Below are positions 17,091 to 26,473 of a DNA stretch of 61,794 nucleotides, piece by piece (the stretch's first letter is position 1; each line of letters starts with the position of its first letter). This DNA comes from an uncultured Lachnospiraceae bacterium (GTDB taxonomy: Bacteria; Bacillota; Clostridia; Lachnospirales; Lachnospiraceae), in the NCBI GenBank assembly GCA_947627365.1, contig CANQVT010000009.1, positions 1 through 61,794 on the forward strand, given 5' to 3'. A program made the translations under genes and the position numbers. The notes under the pieces were generated by a model. It searched no databases. It saw only the letters and a list, made by a program, of their open reading frames with translations, and had not been told where the DNA came from.

Positions 17091-17750
17091 ATGCTGAAAT
17101 TATATACATGTTACAAATGTGGCTTTCCGATTAAAGCCGATGACAGGGATGTTCCACCAAGATGCCCGGGCTGCAACTGCTCGTCGGAGTGGTTTCTGGC
17201 GGAGCCATATAATGAGCAGGAGAAACGCAGAATCCATGTGGATCCGCCGGAACCGGAAGAGAACAGAGATCCGATGAATATCGACTATCACGTCGCAAAA
17301 AAATTTCCGTATGGCACCCGCAATGGACGTCTGAGAAGATTTGTATTCCAGTACAGTGATGCTGACAGGGCCAAAAAGAACTACGAAGAATTGTTTGACT
17401 GGGATATTATTCCGAGCGAGGGTACGGATCCGGAGCATCCGCTGCTTTACTGTGCAACAGGGCCGGGCAATGCGAACTGGGAGCCGAGAGTTCCGTCCTT
17501 TATTTACGGATACTTAAAAGACAAGGAGACAGATGAGACAGGAAAAGAGCCGTTTTTTGTTATAGAAGTGGACAATATCGAGAAGACGATAGAAAAGGCG
17601 GAGGAGTTCGGCGGAAGGCTGATTAAACCACGGTTTACAGAGTGCGGGAACGACTACGCGATCATTGAGGACAGCGAAGGAAACGCGCTGTATCTGTGGG
17701 AAACCCCTTCGACAGTAACATGGAAGGAGCCGGAGTCCCAGGGAGGCTGA
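17091..17750 (+). CDS. zinc-ribbon plus VOC-fold fusion protein
   Basis: A 219-residue protein. Residues 1-35 form a small rubredoxin-like zinc ribbon (CYKCGFPI, then CPGCNCSSEWF). The remainder is a VOC domain resembling the preceding gene: RRFVFQYSDADRAKKNYEELFDWDI, ATGPGNANWEPRVPS, IIEDSEGNALYLWETPSTVTW. The start at 17091 has AAGGAGGAG about 6 nt upstream. The two VOC genes look like a tandem duplication with one copy gaining or keeping a metal module. It may form a heterodimer with its neighbour (inference). Confidence 0.8.
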   Translation: MLKLYTCYKCGFPIKADDRDVPPRCPGCNCSSEWFLAEPYNEQEKRRIHVDPPEPEENRDPMNIDYHVAKKFPYGTRNGRLRRFVFQYSDADRAKKNYEELFDWDIIPSEGTDPEHPLLYCATGPGNANWEPRVPSFIYGYLKDKETDETGKEPFFVIEVDNIEKTIEKAEEFGGRLIKPRFTECGNDYAIIEDSEGNALYLWETPSTVTWKEPESQGG

Positions 17751-17789
17751 AGCAGCAAAGTACGGTGAAATCCGGAAGGAGAACGGTAC

Positions 17790-19283
17790 ATGGAAGCATT
17801 ACTGAAAGTGGAAAACATAAGCAAGGAATTTGGAGCGACAAAAGCTTTATCGGATGTGTCCATGACAGTATATCCGGGTGAAGTCCGGGGCCTGATCGGA
17901 GAGAATGGCAGTGGAAAGTCGACGCTGTCTAATATCATTGCCGGTATCCACAAAATGTCTGACGGAAAAATGATGTTTCTTGGCGCTGAGTATCGGCCGG
18001 AGAGTGTTCTGGATTCGAGGAAAAAAGGGATATCGCTGCTTGCGCAGGAGACAGGAACCATCGCTGGTATGACCGTATATGAAAACATGTTTCTCGGTGA
18101 GGAAACAGCGGGAGGAAAATCCCGTTTCGTGAACGCACGCAGGCTCAAAAAAGCTACCAAAGAGATACTGGCCGAAAACGGTCTGGCGCACATACAACCG
18201 GAAGACAATGTGGAACGGTATTCCTTTGAGGATCGCAAGATGATTGAGGTGGCGCGGGCGGTCTGGCATGATCCCCAGATCCTCATTATCGATGAAACAA
18301 CCACTGCGCTGTCACATCATGGACGTCAGAAGATTTATGAAATCATCCGGCAGATGAAGAAGAATCAGAAAAGCGTGATTTTTATTTCACATGACCTGGA
18401 TGAGATCATGAATGTGTGTGACTCTGTGACGGTTTTGAGGGATGGAAACTATATTGACACCCTGCCGCATGACAGGATGAATAAGGATACGATCCGATCC
18501 CTTATGATTGGCCGGGAGTTCGACGGACGGTATTACCGGCCGGATTGGGTGTGCACGCACGGCGAACAGGTGGTTTTGAAGGCGGAACATATAGTCTATA
18601 GAAATATTTTGAAGGATGTCAGCCTTGAACTCCACGAAGGAGAAATCCTCGGAATCGGAGGTCTGACCGACAGCGGGATGCACGAGCTGTGTAAGATCCT
18701 GTTCGGTGCGATCCGCCCGGACAAAGGACGCGTGACTTACATGGACAATACGGAGATCACTTCCCCGCAGACGGCGATGAAAAAGAGAATCGCGTATATT
18801 CCAAAGGACCGGGATACTGAGTCGCTGTTCATATTTGCCGACATCAAAGACAATATTGTCGCTTCTTCGTATGACCAGATCAAAAAGCAGGGATTTATTT
18901 TTCCCAAATCCGAGCACGAACTGGCCGAGAAGACGGCTGCCTCTTTGCAGGTAAAAATGCGTGATGTCAGGCAATATGTAGGCGAACTAAGCGGCGGCAA
19001 TAAGCAGAAAGTTGCAATCTGCAAATGGCTGGCAAATGAATCGCAGCTGTTCCTGATGGACTGCCCTACCCGCGGTATTGACGTGGGTGTAAAGGCGAAT
19101 ATTTATTTGCTTATGCAGGAGCTCAAAAAGCAGGGAAAAGCAATTATCATGGTTTCAGAAGAGATGACGGAGCTGATCGGAATGTCCGATCGTATTCTGA
19201 TCCTCAAGGATGGTGAATGCAGCGGAGAGTTCCTGCGGCAGGACCACCCGAGCGAGCAGGAAGTAATACAGAAGATGCTGTAA
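17790..19283 (+). CDS. sugar ABC transporter, double ATPase (RbsA/MglA type)
   Basis: A 497-residue protein with two nucleotide-binding domains. NBD1: Walker A GENGSGKST (37-45) and Walker B ILIIDE (164-169), but the signature motif reads YSFEDRK where LSGGQ is expected. NBD2: canonical GELSGGNKQKVAICKWL and FLMDCPTRGIDVG, with the degenerate Walker A normal for this family (IGGLTDSGMHELCKILFG). It powers the two permeases encoded next at the membrane's cytoplasmic face. Confidence 0.93.
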   Translation: MEALLKVENISKEFGATKALSDVSMTVYPGEVRGLIGENGSGKSTLSNIIAGIHKMSDGKMMFLGAEYRPESVLDSRKKGISLLAQETGTIAGMTVYENMFLGEETAGGKSRFVNARRLKKATKEILAENGLAHIQPEDNVERYSFEDRKMIEVARAVWHDPQILIIDETTTALSHHGRQKIYEIIRQMKKNQKSVIFISHDLDEIMNVCDSVTVLRDGNYIDTLPHDRMNKDTIRSLMIGREFDGRYYRPDWVCTHGEQVVLKAEHIVYRNILKDVSLELHEGEILGIGGLTDSGMHELCKILFGAIRPDKGRVTYMDNTEITSPQTAMKKRIAYIPKDRDTESLFIFADIKDNIVASSYDQIKKQGFIFPKSEHELAEKTAASLQVKMRDVRQYVGELSGGNKQKVAICKWLANESQLFLMDCPTRGIDVGVKANIYLLMQELKKQGKAIIMVSEEMTELIGMSDRILILKDGECSGEFLRQDHPSEQEVIQKML

Positions 19284-19304
19284 GCGTTAGGAGTAGGGAT
19301 AGCA

Positions 19305-20237
19305 ATGGAAAAGACAAAGTATTCTTTTATAAAAAAGGTAGCGCCATATGCTGGTCTGATCGCTCTGGTCATTATATTTTCACTGACAACTGACGGAAGA
19401 TTCGTTGCGGCAAGAAATCTGACCAATATTATCGGCCAGTCTATGGTGACAATGATTGCTGCCTGTGGATGCGTCTTTGTGATGGCGCATAACAATCTCG
19501 ATTTTTCCCTTGGCGGAGGCTGCGCTTTGATTGCTGCACTTTCCTTCCGTGCGACAAAAGCTGCGAACCTGCCCTTGATGCTGGTTGTGTGTATTCTGTT
19601 CGGGATCGGATGCGGGCTGATCACTGCGCTGATTCATGTAAAGGGCAGAATTCCCGCGTTCATGGCAGGGATGTGCATTATGTTTGTAGGACGCGGCGTT
19701 GTAGAAGGTATGGCGACCAACATGGTGATGAACCTGCCGGCAGACTCTTCCCGGTATGCCAATAACTTATTTTATCTGATTTTCCTGATCGTGGTTTTCG
19801 CGATATGCGTGCCTCTTTTTAATTATACCAAGGTGGGGAAAATGCAGAAGCTGATTGGCTCGAATCCCAGGGCGGCGCAGCTCAGCGGCGTCGCTGTGGG
19901 AAAATACAAGGTGATTGCTTTCGCGATTAGCGGAGCGACGCTTGGGGTAGCGTCTTTTCTCACAATGATCCGGATCGGAAGTGTGACCAAGACGATCGGT
20001 AGCGGGCTGGAGACGGATGTACTGATTGCGCTCACACTTGGCGGCATTCCGCTTACAGGTGGGACTGGTACGCGTATCAGGGCAGCGTTCATAGGTTCTG
20101 TCACATATTTTGTCCTTGGGAATGGTCTTACGCTCTGGGGACTGGATGCGAATCTGATCTATATAGTAAAGGGTGTGGTCTTCCTGGCGACCGTGTTTGC
20201 GACGATGGACAGGACAGATCAGGAGTATGTCTTGTAG
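19305..20237 (+). CDS. sugar ABC transporter permease 1
   Basis: A 310-residue membrane protein of the RbsC/XylH family (BPD_transp_2) with about 8-10 hydrophobic segments. Typical features: NLTNIIGQSMVTMIAACG near the N-terminus, the EAA-like loop ...GSNPRAAQLSGVAVGKYK, and the terminal LTLGGIPLTGGTG motif. It lies 21 nt after the ATPase gene and before the binding-protein gene. Confidence 0.92.
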   Translation: MEKTKYSFIKKVAPYAGLIALVIIFSLTTDGRFVAARNLTNIIGQSMVTMIAACGCVFVMAHNNLDFSLGGGCALIAALSFRATKAANLPLMLVVCILFGIGCGLITALIHVKGRIPAFMAGMCIMFVGRGVVEGMATNMVMNLPADSSRYANNLFYLIFLIVVFAICVPLFNYTKVGKMQKLIGSNPRAAQLSGVAVGKYKVIAFAISGATLGVASFLTMIRIGSVTKTIGSGLETDVLIALTLGGIPLTGGTGTRIRAAFIGSVTYFVLGNGLTLWGLDANLIYIVKGVVFLATVFATMDRTDQEYVL

Positions 20238-20278
20238 TACAGTATGTACTTCAAAAATATGTAAAAAAGGAGATTAAG

Positions 20279-21391
20279 ATGATGAAAAGATTGTGTGCAT
20301 GGATGTTGGCTTTATTGATGGTTTTGCCGATGACGGCATATGCTGCAGAAGATGCGGATACTGCGCATAAGATCGGTGTGATTTTCTACGGTAAGGATGA
20401 CGCGCTGGGACAGTGTGTCTATGAGGAAGTAAATCACGCGGCGGAAGTAGTTGGTATCGAAGTAGAATGGGCGCTGGGCGATTACGATACAGAATCTCAG
20501 CTCACGTCTGTCGAGAATCTGATCTCAGCCGGATGCGAGGGCATCATGTTTATGCCGATCGAAGATGCGAGCGCGCAGAAAGTCGGACAGGCATGCGAAG
20601 AGAGCGGCATATATTTCGCAATCTGCTTCCGTGATATCCTGGACAGCGGCATCAAATCTTACGTGGAGTCCTGCGAATACTATGTTGGCAGCTGCTGGGA
20701 GGATGACAAGGGTGCCGCCGGCGACCTGGTATCCGTTCTTGCTGAAGACGGAAGAAGCGTGTTTGGCCTGGAGAAAATGAATCCGTCGATCGCACTTGCA
20801 GTACGTAACGATGGTTTTGCGGAAGGTGCAGAAGCGGCAGGCGCAGAGATCGTAGCGGAATATGAAGTTCCAAACGATGGCAACAGTCAGACGCATATCA
20901 ATGGCGTGACGAATTTCTTAAATCTGTATCCGGATATGGACGGTATTCTGATGACTACGTCTTCCCAGGGCGCAGCGGAAGCAATCGTAAATACGGTGAA
21001 ACAGAATTCTGAGGTCGGAAAAGTAAAACTGGCAATGTTCGACCTTTATGAAGGAATTGCTGACGACTTTGCCGCGGGATGGGTCGCCGCAGCCGCGGCC
21101 GGCAACTCTCCGGATGCGTTGTTTGTATTCCTTGCTCTGGTCAATGCGGTGGACGGAACTCCGCTGTCTGACAGCTTCATCAATCTCTCGCAGAAAGAGG
21201 TTATCGTGACCAGCGCGGAGGAGTGCGCCGACTATGAGAAATATATTGACAATCCGGAGTACCAGATTTACTCGGATGAGATGATTCAGAATCTTGTGGG
21301 AAGATATAATCCGGATGTGACGCTGGAGGATTATACAGAAATCATGGAAGCATTTTCACTGGATTGGGTAAAAGAGAATTCTGCCCAGTAA
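20279..21391 (+). CDS. sugar ABC transporter substrate-binding protein with a cleavable, non-lipoprotein signal
   Basis: A 370-residue protein of the ribose/galactose-binding (Peripla_BP_4) type: KIGVIFYGKDDALGQ opens the first lobe and NLISAGCEGIMFMPIEDAS follows. The signal peptide MMKRLCAWMLALLMVLPM ends in AYA/AED, a signal peptidase I site. No lipobox cysteine is present, although Gram-positive ABC binding proteins are usually lipoproteins. It therefore may be released or held by partners. It is encoded between the two permeases. SD AAGGAG lies 6 nt before the ATG. Confidence 0.9.
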   Translation: MMKRLCAWMLALLMVLPMTAYAAEDADTAHKIGVIFYGKDDALGQCVYEEVNHAAEVVGIEVEWALGDYDTESQLTSVENLISAGCEGIMFMPIEDASAQKVGQACEESGIYFAICFRDILDSGIKSYVESCEYYVGSCWEDDKGAAGDLVSVLAEDGRSVFGLEKMNPSIALAVRNDGFAEGAEAAGAEIVAEYEVPNDGNSQTHINGVTNFLNLYPDMDGILMTTSSQGAAEAIVNTVKQNSEVGKVKLAMFDLYEGIADDFAAGWVAAAAAGNSPDALFVFLALVNAVDGTPLSDSFINLSQKEVIVTSAEECADYEKYIDNPEYQIYSDEMIQNLVGRYNPDVTLEDYTEIMEAFSLDWVKENSAQ

Positions 21392-21427
21392 ACAATACAA
21401 GGAAGACAAAGTCAGAGGTAGATTGCC

Positions 21428-22408
21428 ATGCAGGCTGCGAAAAAGTACGTGAAAAACTATATTGTTATGTTCCTGGTGACAGCGGCAATGATCGCGCTCC
21501 TGATGTTTTTCGCACCGGCCACTCGCTCGTTTACCACTTTGTTGTCATTGCTCAAGCAGGGGATTGCTCCGGCAATCCTCGGCTGGGGCGTATTGTTTAA
21601 CATTAAGGCGGGAAACTGGGATTTTGGCGTAGGCGCTGAGGTGCTGATTGCGGCGATCATTGGAGGCAATATCGCAAAAATGCTGGGAATGGGTATCGCT
21701 GGTGTGATTGTTTGCTGTATGGTGGTAGGATTTGCCGCGGGCACTGTTTCAGGAATTCTGTATCGGCTGCTCCGCATTCCTACAATTATCATATCCATCG
21801 CGATCATGCTGATCTATGAGAGTATCTGCGGTATTGTATTTGGGGGAAAAGGCGTATCTCTGGACCTCTCGTACCTGGTACTCAGCCATTTCCCAGGAAA
21901 TGTCCTGATGTGGATTGCCGGATTCCTGATCGCATATATTCTGTTTTTCAAAACAAGGATCGGGTATAACATCAAGGCGGTCGGGAGCAATATAAAAATT
22001 GCGGAAGATAACGGAATCAATGTAAAAAGGACGAAAGCGCTGGCACTCAGTATCGCCGGATTATTTGCGGGACTGTACGCAGCGGTCAACGTCGGTTCCT
22101 CCGGAGCTGTCCGTACGGTCAGCGCAATGGGTACGATGGGCACCTGTTTTAATGCGATGATGTGTGTATTTATCGGCCTTTCCATTGTCGGAGGAGGAAA
22201 TATTTTCATAGCGATCTATTTTGGCGCTGTTGTCATGCAGATGATCCAGATGGCGCTGATGGTATTCGGAATTCCGACACAGTACAGCCAGGTCGTAGTG
22301 GCGATATTTGTGATAGCGTTTATGCTGTTTTCAACGAATGCGCCGGAGATTCGGGAAAATATAAGGAGGAAAAGACACGGCGGCAGTTTCCCACATTTAG
22401 CTCAGTAG
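21428..22408 (+). CDS. sugar ABC transporter permease 2
   Basis: A 326-residue membrane protein, paralogue of the first permease, with about 8-9 hydrophobic segments. Motifs: GWGVLFNIKAGNWDFGVGAEVLIAAIIGG, the cytoplasmic loop IKAVGSNIKIAEDNGINVKR, and SIVGGGNIFIAI near the end. The two permeases probably form a heterodimer. Last gene of the operon; no clear terminator follows before the rpsU promoter. Confidence 0.92.
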   Translation: MQAAKKYVKNYIVMFLVTAAMIALLMFFAPATRSFTTLLSLLKQGIAPAILGWGVLFNIKAGNWDFGVGAEVLIAAIIGGNIAKMLGMGIAGVIVCCMVVGFAAGTVSGILYRLLRIPTIIISIAIMLIYESICGIVFGGKGVSLDLSYLVLSHFPGNVLMWIAGFLIAYILFFKTRIGYNIKAVGSNIKIAEDNGINVKRTKALALSIAGLFAGLYAAVNVGSSGAVRTVSAMGTMGTCFNAMMCVFIGLSIVGGGNIFIAIYFGAVVMQMIQMALMVFGIPTQYSQVVVAIFVIAFMLFSTNAPEIRENIRRKRHGGSFPHLAQ

Positions 22409-22447
22409 AAATAGATTCATTATTTTTACGGATTTTCGGAAAAACAG

Positions 22448-22475
22448 TTGACGAAATCAGAAAATATGGTATACT
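22448..22475 (+). promoter_or_regulatory. promoter of rpsU
   Basis: TTGACG (22448-22453), 16 nt, TATACT (22470-22475) with TGG before it (extended -10). Confidence 0.75.
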
Positions 22476-22552
22476 TTTTTTAGTGCAATAAATATACCCA
22501 GACAGTTGTATTATGCACAATCTGCAACTGGAGGGAGGTTAGGTGTGAGAGA

Positions 22553-22729
22553 ATGTCAAATGTGATCGTGAAAGAAAACGAGACTCTGGACAGCGCTCTG
22601 CGCCGTTTCAAGAGAAACTGCGCGAAGGCTGGGATCCAGCAGGAGATTCGTAAGAGAGAGCATTATGAGAAGCCGAGCGTAAGACGCAAGAAAAAGTCAG
22701 AAGCGGCTCGCAAGCGTAAATTCAACTAA
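22553..22729 (+). CDS. rpsU: 30S ribosomal protein S21
   Basis: A 58-residue basic protein that reads [19 protein letters not shown], then [22 protein letters not shown] and a lysine/arginine-rich tail ending in KRKFN. Length and sequence are typical of S21 in Firmicutes. It sits between its own promoter (22448-22475) and a terminator (22738-22767). GGAGGGAGG lies about 13 nt before the ATG, longer spacing than its neighbours have. Confidence 0.96.
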   Translation: MSNVIVKENETLDSALRRFKRNCAKAGIQQEIRKREHYEKPSVRRKKKSEAARKRKFN

Positions 22730-22737
22730 TGTGTGTG

Positions 22738-22767
22738 AAATCCCTGGTCGAAAGGTCAGGGATTTTT
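22738..22767 (+). terminator. intrinsic terminator of rpsU
   Basis: aaatccctg (22738-22746) pairs with cagggattt (22757-22765), followed by T residues. Confidence 0.9.
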
Positions 22768-22800
22768 CAGTAAAATAGTTTGCAAGGGAAGGTGAGAAGC

Positions 22801-24336
22801 GTGAAAAAGACCTCAAAGCGCCTGCTGGGGCGTGTGCTGACGGTCGGACTGGCCGTGCTGACGCAGGTGGTCTGGATTATTTTTGCCGTTCTTGTGCTTC
22901 GGAATCGCTTTCCCTTTGTCGCTTCGCTGATCAGTATCTTAAGCGTTGCCGCGATCCTATGGATCACCAGCAAGGACATCAACCCTTCCTACAAGCTCGC
23001 CTGGACGACGCTGATTCTCGCGCTTCCGATCGTGGGCGCGGTGATCTACCTGCTGTTCGGAAAGACCTGGCTTGGCAAAGAGACGCAGCAGAAGCTTGAC
23101 GAGGCCGCGAGGGACGCCGAGGCACATATAGGGACAGATGAGACGGCCAGAGAGCACCTGGGGAAGCAGAGCGAGGGTGCGGCGAGGCAGTCCGCTTACA
23201 TCAGCGACGTCGCCGGTTTTCCGCTTCACGAAGGGACGAAAACAAAATATTTCCGTGTAGGCGAAGAACTGTACGCGACGATGCTGCAGGAGCTGGAGCA
23301 GGCGGAGCATTTCATCTTCATGGAATACTTTATTATCGACGACGGCGAGATGTGGCAGAGCATTCTCAATATTCTTGAGAATAAGGTCCGAATGGGTCTC
23401 GACGTGCGTCTGATCTACGATGACTGGGGCTGCGTCAGCACGATGCCACAGGAATTCCAGCTGCAGCTGCAGCGACGTGGGATCCGCTGCGAGGTGTTCA
23501 ATCCTCTTGTGCCGATTCCGTCTGTGCTTCTGAACAATCGCGACCACCGCAAGATCACGGTGATTGACGGCTATACGGCGTTCACCGGCGGGATTAACCT
23601 TGCCGATGAATATATCAACAAGCGCGAGCGCTTCGGCTACTGGAAGGACACCGGCATTATGCTGAAAGGCGAGGCGGTCTGGAACTTCACCGTCATGTTC
23701 CTCCAGATGTGGAGCGCGCTCTCCGGGGAGAAGGTGGACTACAAAAAGTACCGTCCGCATGTGTGGCACGAGCAGGAGTTTGAGGACGACGGTTTTGTGC
23801 AGCCTTACGCGGATACGCCGCTCGACCACGAGACGGTCGGCGAGAATGTCTACCTGAGCATTATCAACCGCGCGAAGCGTTATGTCTATATCTTCACGCC
23901 GTATCTGATCACGGACAACGAGATGACGACGGCCCTGAAGCTGGCGGCGAAGAGCGGGATCGACGTGCGTATCGTCACACCGGGGATCCCGGACAAAAAG
24001 CTTGTGTTCCTGCTGACGCGCTCGTATTATGGGGCGCTTCTGGAGGCGGGAGTGCGTATCTTTGAATATGAGCCGGGATTTCTGCACGCGAAGTCGTTCG
24101 TAAGCGACGACCGGATCGCGGTGGTGGGTACGGTGAATCTGGATTTTCGCAGTCTGTATCTGCATTTTGAGTGTGGGGTGTGGATGTACGGCACCGAAGC
24201 TGTCATGCAGATCAAGGAGGACGCGATGGAGCTGTTCCGGGAGTGCCGGGAGATCACGGTGGAGGACTGGAGAGGCCAGGGCATCTGGCCGCGTATCTGG
24301 CAGAGCGTGCTGAGGCTCTTTGCGCCGCTGCTGTAA
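22801..24336 (+). CDS. cls: cardiolipin synthase
   Basis: A 511-residue membrane enzyme joining two phosphatidylglycerols to cardiolipin. Two N-terminal membrane helices (about 8-30 and 33-55, with a third near 60-80), then two phospholipase-D catalytic motifs: HRKITVID (HKD1) in NNRDHRKITVIDGYTAFTGG, and HAKSFVSDD (HKD2) in PGFLHAKSF. The GTG start at 22801 is preferred because AAGGTGAG lies upstream; an in-frame TTG at 22780 is the alternative. Confidence 0.95.
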   Translation: MKKTSKRLLGRVLTVGLAVLTQVVWIIFAVLVLRNRFPFVASLISILSVAAILWITSKDINPSYKLAWTTLILALPIVGAVIYLLFGKTWLGKETQQKLDEAARDAEAHIGTDETAREHLGKQSEGAARQSAYISDVAGFPLHEGTKTKYFRVGEELYATMLQELEQAEHFIFMEYFIIDDGEMWQSILNILENKVRMGLDVRLIYDDWGCVSTMPQEFQLQLQRRGIRCEVFNPLVPIPSVLLNNRDHRKITVIDGYTAFTGGINLADEYINKRERFGYWKDTGIMLKGEAVWNFTVMFLQMWSALSGEKVDYKKYRPHVWHEQEFEDDGFVQPYADTPLDHETVGENVYLSIINRAKRYVYIFTPYLITDNEMTTALKLAAKSGIDVRIVTPGIPDKKLVFLLTRSYYGALLEAGVRIFEYEPGFLHAKSFVSDDRIAVVGTVNLDFRSLYLHFECGVWMYGTEAVMQIKEDAMELFRECREITVEDWRGQGIWPRIWQSVLRLFAPLL

Positions 24337-24391
24337 TTTTTCCATCCCTGTTTTAATATAGTTTATAGAGAGAATTCAGGGACGTGTTGGA

Positions 24392-25624
24392 ATGAAAAAG
24401 ATAATATGCTGTTTGATGGCGGTATGGATGCTGGCGGCGCCGGTGTGGGCGACACAGATCCGGGCAGAGGAAGCGGCAGGCGCCCAGACGGCGGAGACTG
24501 CGCAGGACAATACAGATGCGGCTGCGCAGCCCCAGACAGCCGTGCTGGAGCTGCAGACGCCGCATGCGCTGGTGATGGAGGTGTCCACAGGGACGGTGCT
24601 CTTCGAGAAGGATGCAGACGCGAAGGTGCATCCGGCGAGCGTCACGAAGGTGATGACGATGCTGCTGATCTTCGAGGCGCTCGAGGAAGGGCGGCTGAAG
24701 CTTGACGAGCAGGTGACGACGAGCGCGCACGCGAAGTCGATGGGCGGTTCGCAGGTGTTCCTCGAGGAGGGCGAGACCCAGACGGTCGAAACGCTTTTGA
24801 AATGTATCGTCATCGCGTCCGGAAACGACGCGGCGGTGACGATGGCAGAGCATATTTCGGGCTCGGAGGAGGCGTTTGTCGCTCGAATGAACGAGAGAGC
24901 TGCCGAGCTCGGCATGGTGAACACGCACTTTGTGGACTGCTGCGGGTTGACAGACTCCCCGGAGCATTATACGACGGCGCGCGACGTTGCACTGATGTCG
25001 AGGGAACTGCTGGCGCGTTTTCCACAGGTGACGGATTATTCCAAGATCTGGATGGAGGACATCACGCATGTGACGGCGAAGGGAAGCAGCAAATTCACGC
25101 TCACGAACACAAACAAACTGCTGCGGGCCTTTGACGGCTGCGACGGATTGAAGACCGGGAGCACCAGCTACGCGAAATATTGCCTGAGCGCGACGGCGCA
25201 GCGGGGCGGGATCCGGTTGATCGGTACGGTGATGACGGCGCCGGACTCGAAGACGCGCTTTGCGGAGGCGGCGAAGATTTTGGGCTATGGCTTTGCCTGT
25301 TGTACACTTTACCACGACGACGCGATGGAGACGCTTCCGCAGGTCAGGGTGCGCGGCGCGGCGGAACCGTTTGCCGACGTAAAGTACGCGAACGAGTTTT
25401 CTTATCTGAGCACGGAGAAGGAAGACTTTTCCGCGATTGAGCGCACGGTCCGCTGGCAGGAGGAGATCAGAGCTCCGCTCGAGCAAGGCGCGCAGGTGGG
25501 CGAGTACGTGTACACGTTGAATGGAAAGGTACTCGGCAGCGTCCCAATCGTCACGGTGAATGCCGTGGAAAAAGCGGGTTATCTGGATTGCCTCGATGAA
25601 ATGTGGGAGCGCTGGGTTTTGTAA
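24392..25624 (+). CDS. D-alanyl-D-alanine carboxypeptidase (PBP5-like)
   Basis: A 410-residue exported penicillin-binding protein that trims the terminal D-Ala of peptidoglycan. Signal peptide at residues 1-25 (MKKIICCLMAVWMLAAPVWA). Active site: Ser83-x-x-Lys86 in PASVTKVM, SGN at 143-145, KTG at 254-256. The C-terminal domain is the beta-rich PBP5_C, ending in a hydrophobic/amphipathic tail. A second homologue lies at 28259. Confidence 0.93.
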   Translation: MKKIICCLMAVWMLAAPVWATQIRAEEAAGAQTAETAQDNTDAAAQPQTAVLELQTPHALVMEVSTGTVLFEKDADAKVHPASVTKVMTMLLIFEALEEGRLKLDEQVTTSAHAKSMGGSQVFLEEGETQTVETLLKCIVIASGNDAAVTMAEHISGSEEAFVARMNERAAELGMVNTHFVDCCGLTDSPEHYTTARDVALMSRELLARFPQVTDYSKIWMEDITHVTAKGSSKFTLTNTNKLLRAFDGCDGLKTGSTSYAKYCLSATAQRGGIRLIGTVMTAPDSKTRFAEAAKILGYGFACCTLYHDDAMETLPQVRVRGAAEPFADVKYANEFSYLSTEKEDFSAIERTVRWQEEIRAPLEQGAQVGEYVYTLNGKVLGSVPIVTVNAVEKAGYLDCLDEMWERWVL

Positions 25625-25670
25625 AATGGCTGATGAAGATACATGACATACGCGGGAAGAGGAAGGTACC

Positions 25671-26468
25671 ATGTCGGATTTCAAATTGACAAGATATCGG
25701 ATAAAGGTGAACGACGGCCTGCGGGGACCGCAGCAGCCGTTTTCTGCGATATTGCTGAGCGATCTGCACAACGCATTGTACGGCGAGGGCAACAGTGTGC
25801 TGCTGCAGGCAATTCGGAACGAGAGGCCGGAAGCCGTTTTCGTGGCCGGCGATATGCTCGTCGCCACGCAGGAGCCGCAGATGGATGCCGCGCTGGCATT
25901 GATGGGCGAACTGACGAAGCAGTATCCGGTCTACTATGTGGAAGGAAACCATGAATATAAGGTGAGAAAATACGCGGAGGTGTACGGCGGCGACGGGGAT
26001 CGCTTTTTTGAGGCAATTCAAAGCTTCGGCGTGCATTTGTTGAAGAATTCCTGTGAGCGGATCGATCTCCAGAAAATGCCGATTACGGTCTGGGGATTGG
26101 AGCTTCCGTGGCAGTGCTACAGGCGATTTCGGAAGAACGAGCTGACGGCAGGCCAGATCACGGAGCTTCTCGGAGCGCGGGATGAAGGCCGCTATAATAT
26201 TCTGCTGGCGCATAATCCGGTCTATTTTGAAGCCTATGCCGCCTGGGGCGCGGAGCTGACGCTTGCCGGACATTTGCACGGGGGCGTGATTCGACTGCCT
26301 TATTTTGGCGGAGTGGTCACCCCGCAGTTCCGGCTGTTCCCGAAATACGACCGGGGGATATTCAAACGGCGGGGAAAGCTGTTGGTAGTGAGCGCCGGCC
26401 TCGGCAGCCATTCGATCCCAATCCGTATCAACAATCCGCCGGAGCTGGTCGTGCTGGATATTTCGTGA
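25671..26468 (+). CDS. calcineurin-like metallophosphoesterase
   Basis: A 265-residue protein. The two-metal site motifs are in order: LLSDLHN (Asp and His), FVAGDM (GD), EGNHEYK (GNHE), LLAHNP, and LAGHLHGG (GHxH). The family cleaves phosphodiesters or lipid-linked phosphates (YkuE/UDP-diacylglucosamine hydrolase-like); the actual substrate is unclear. No signal peptide is evident. A candidate structured RNA element starts 5 nt after its stop codon. Confidence 0.88.
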   Translation: MSDFKLTRYRIKVNDGLRGPQQPFSAILLSDLHNALYGEGNSVLLQAIRNERPEAVFVAGDMLVATQEPQMDAALALMGELTKQYPVYYVEGNHEYKVRKYAEVYGGDGDRFFEAIQSFGVHLLKNSCERIDLQKMPITVWGLELPWQCYRRFRKNELTAGQITELLGARDEGRYNILLAHNPVYFEAYAAWGAELTLAGHLHGGVIRLPYFGGVVTPQFRLFPKYDRGIFKRRGKLLVVSAGLGSHSIPIRINNPPELVVLDIS

Positions 26469-26473
26469 AAGCA

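Noticed and set aside
24406-25134. GC-rich alternative frames inside the D,D-carboxypeptidase gene
   Set aside because: Shadows of a real gene with signal peptide and all active-site motifs in its own frame.
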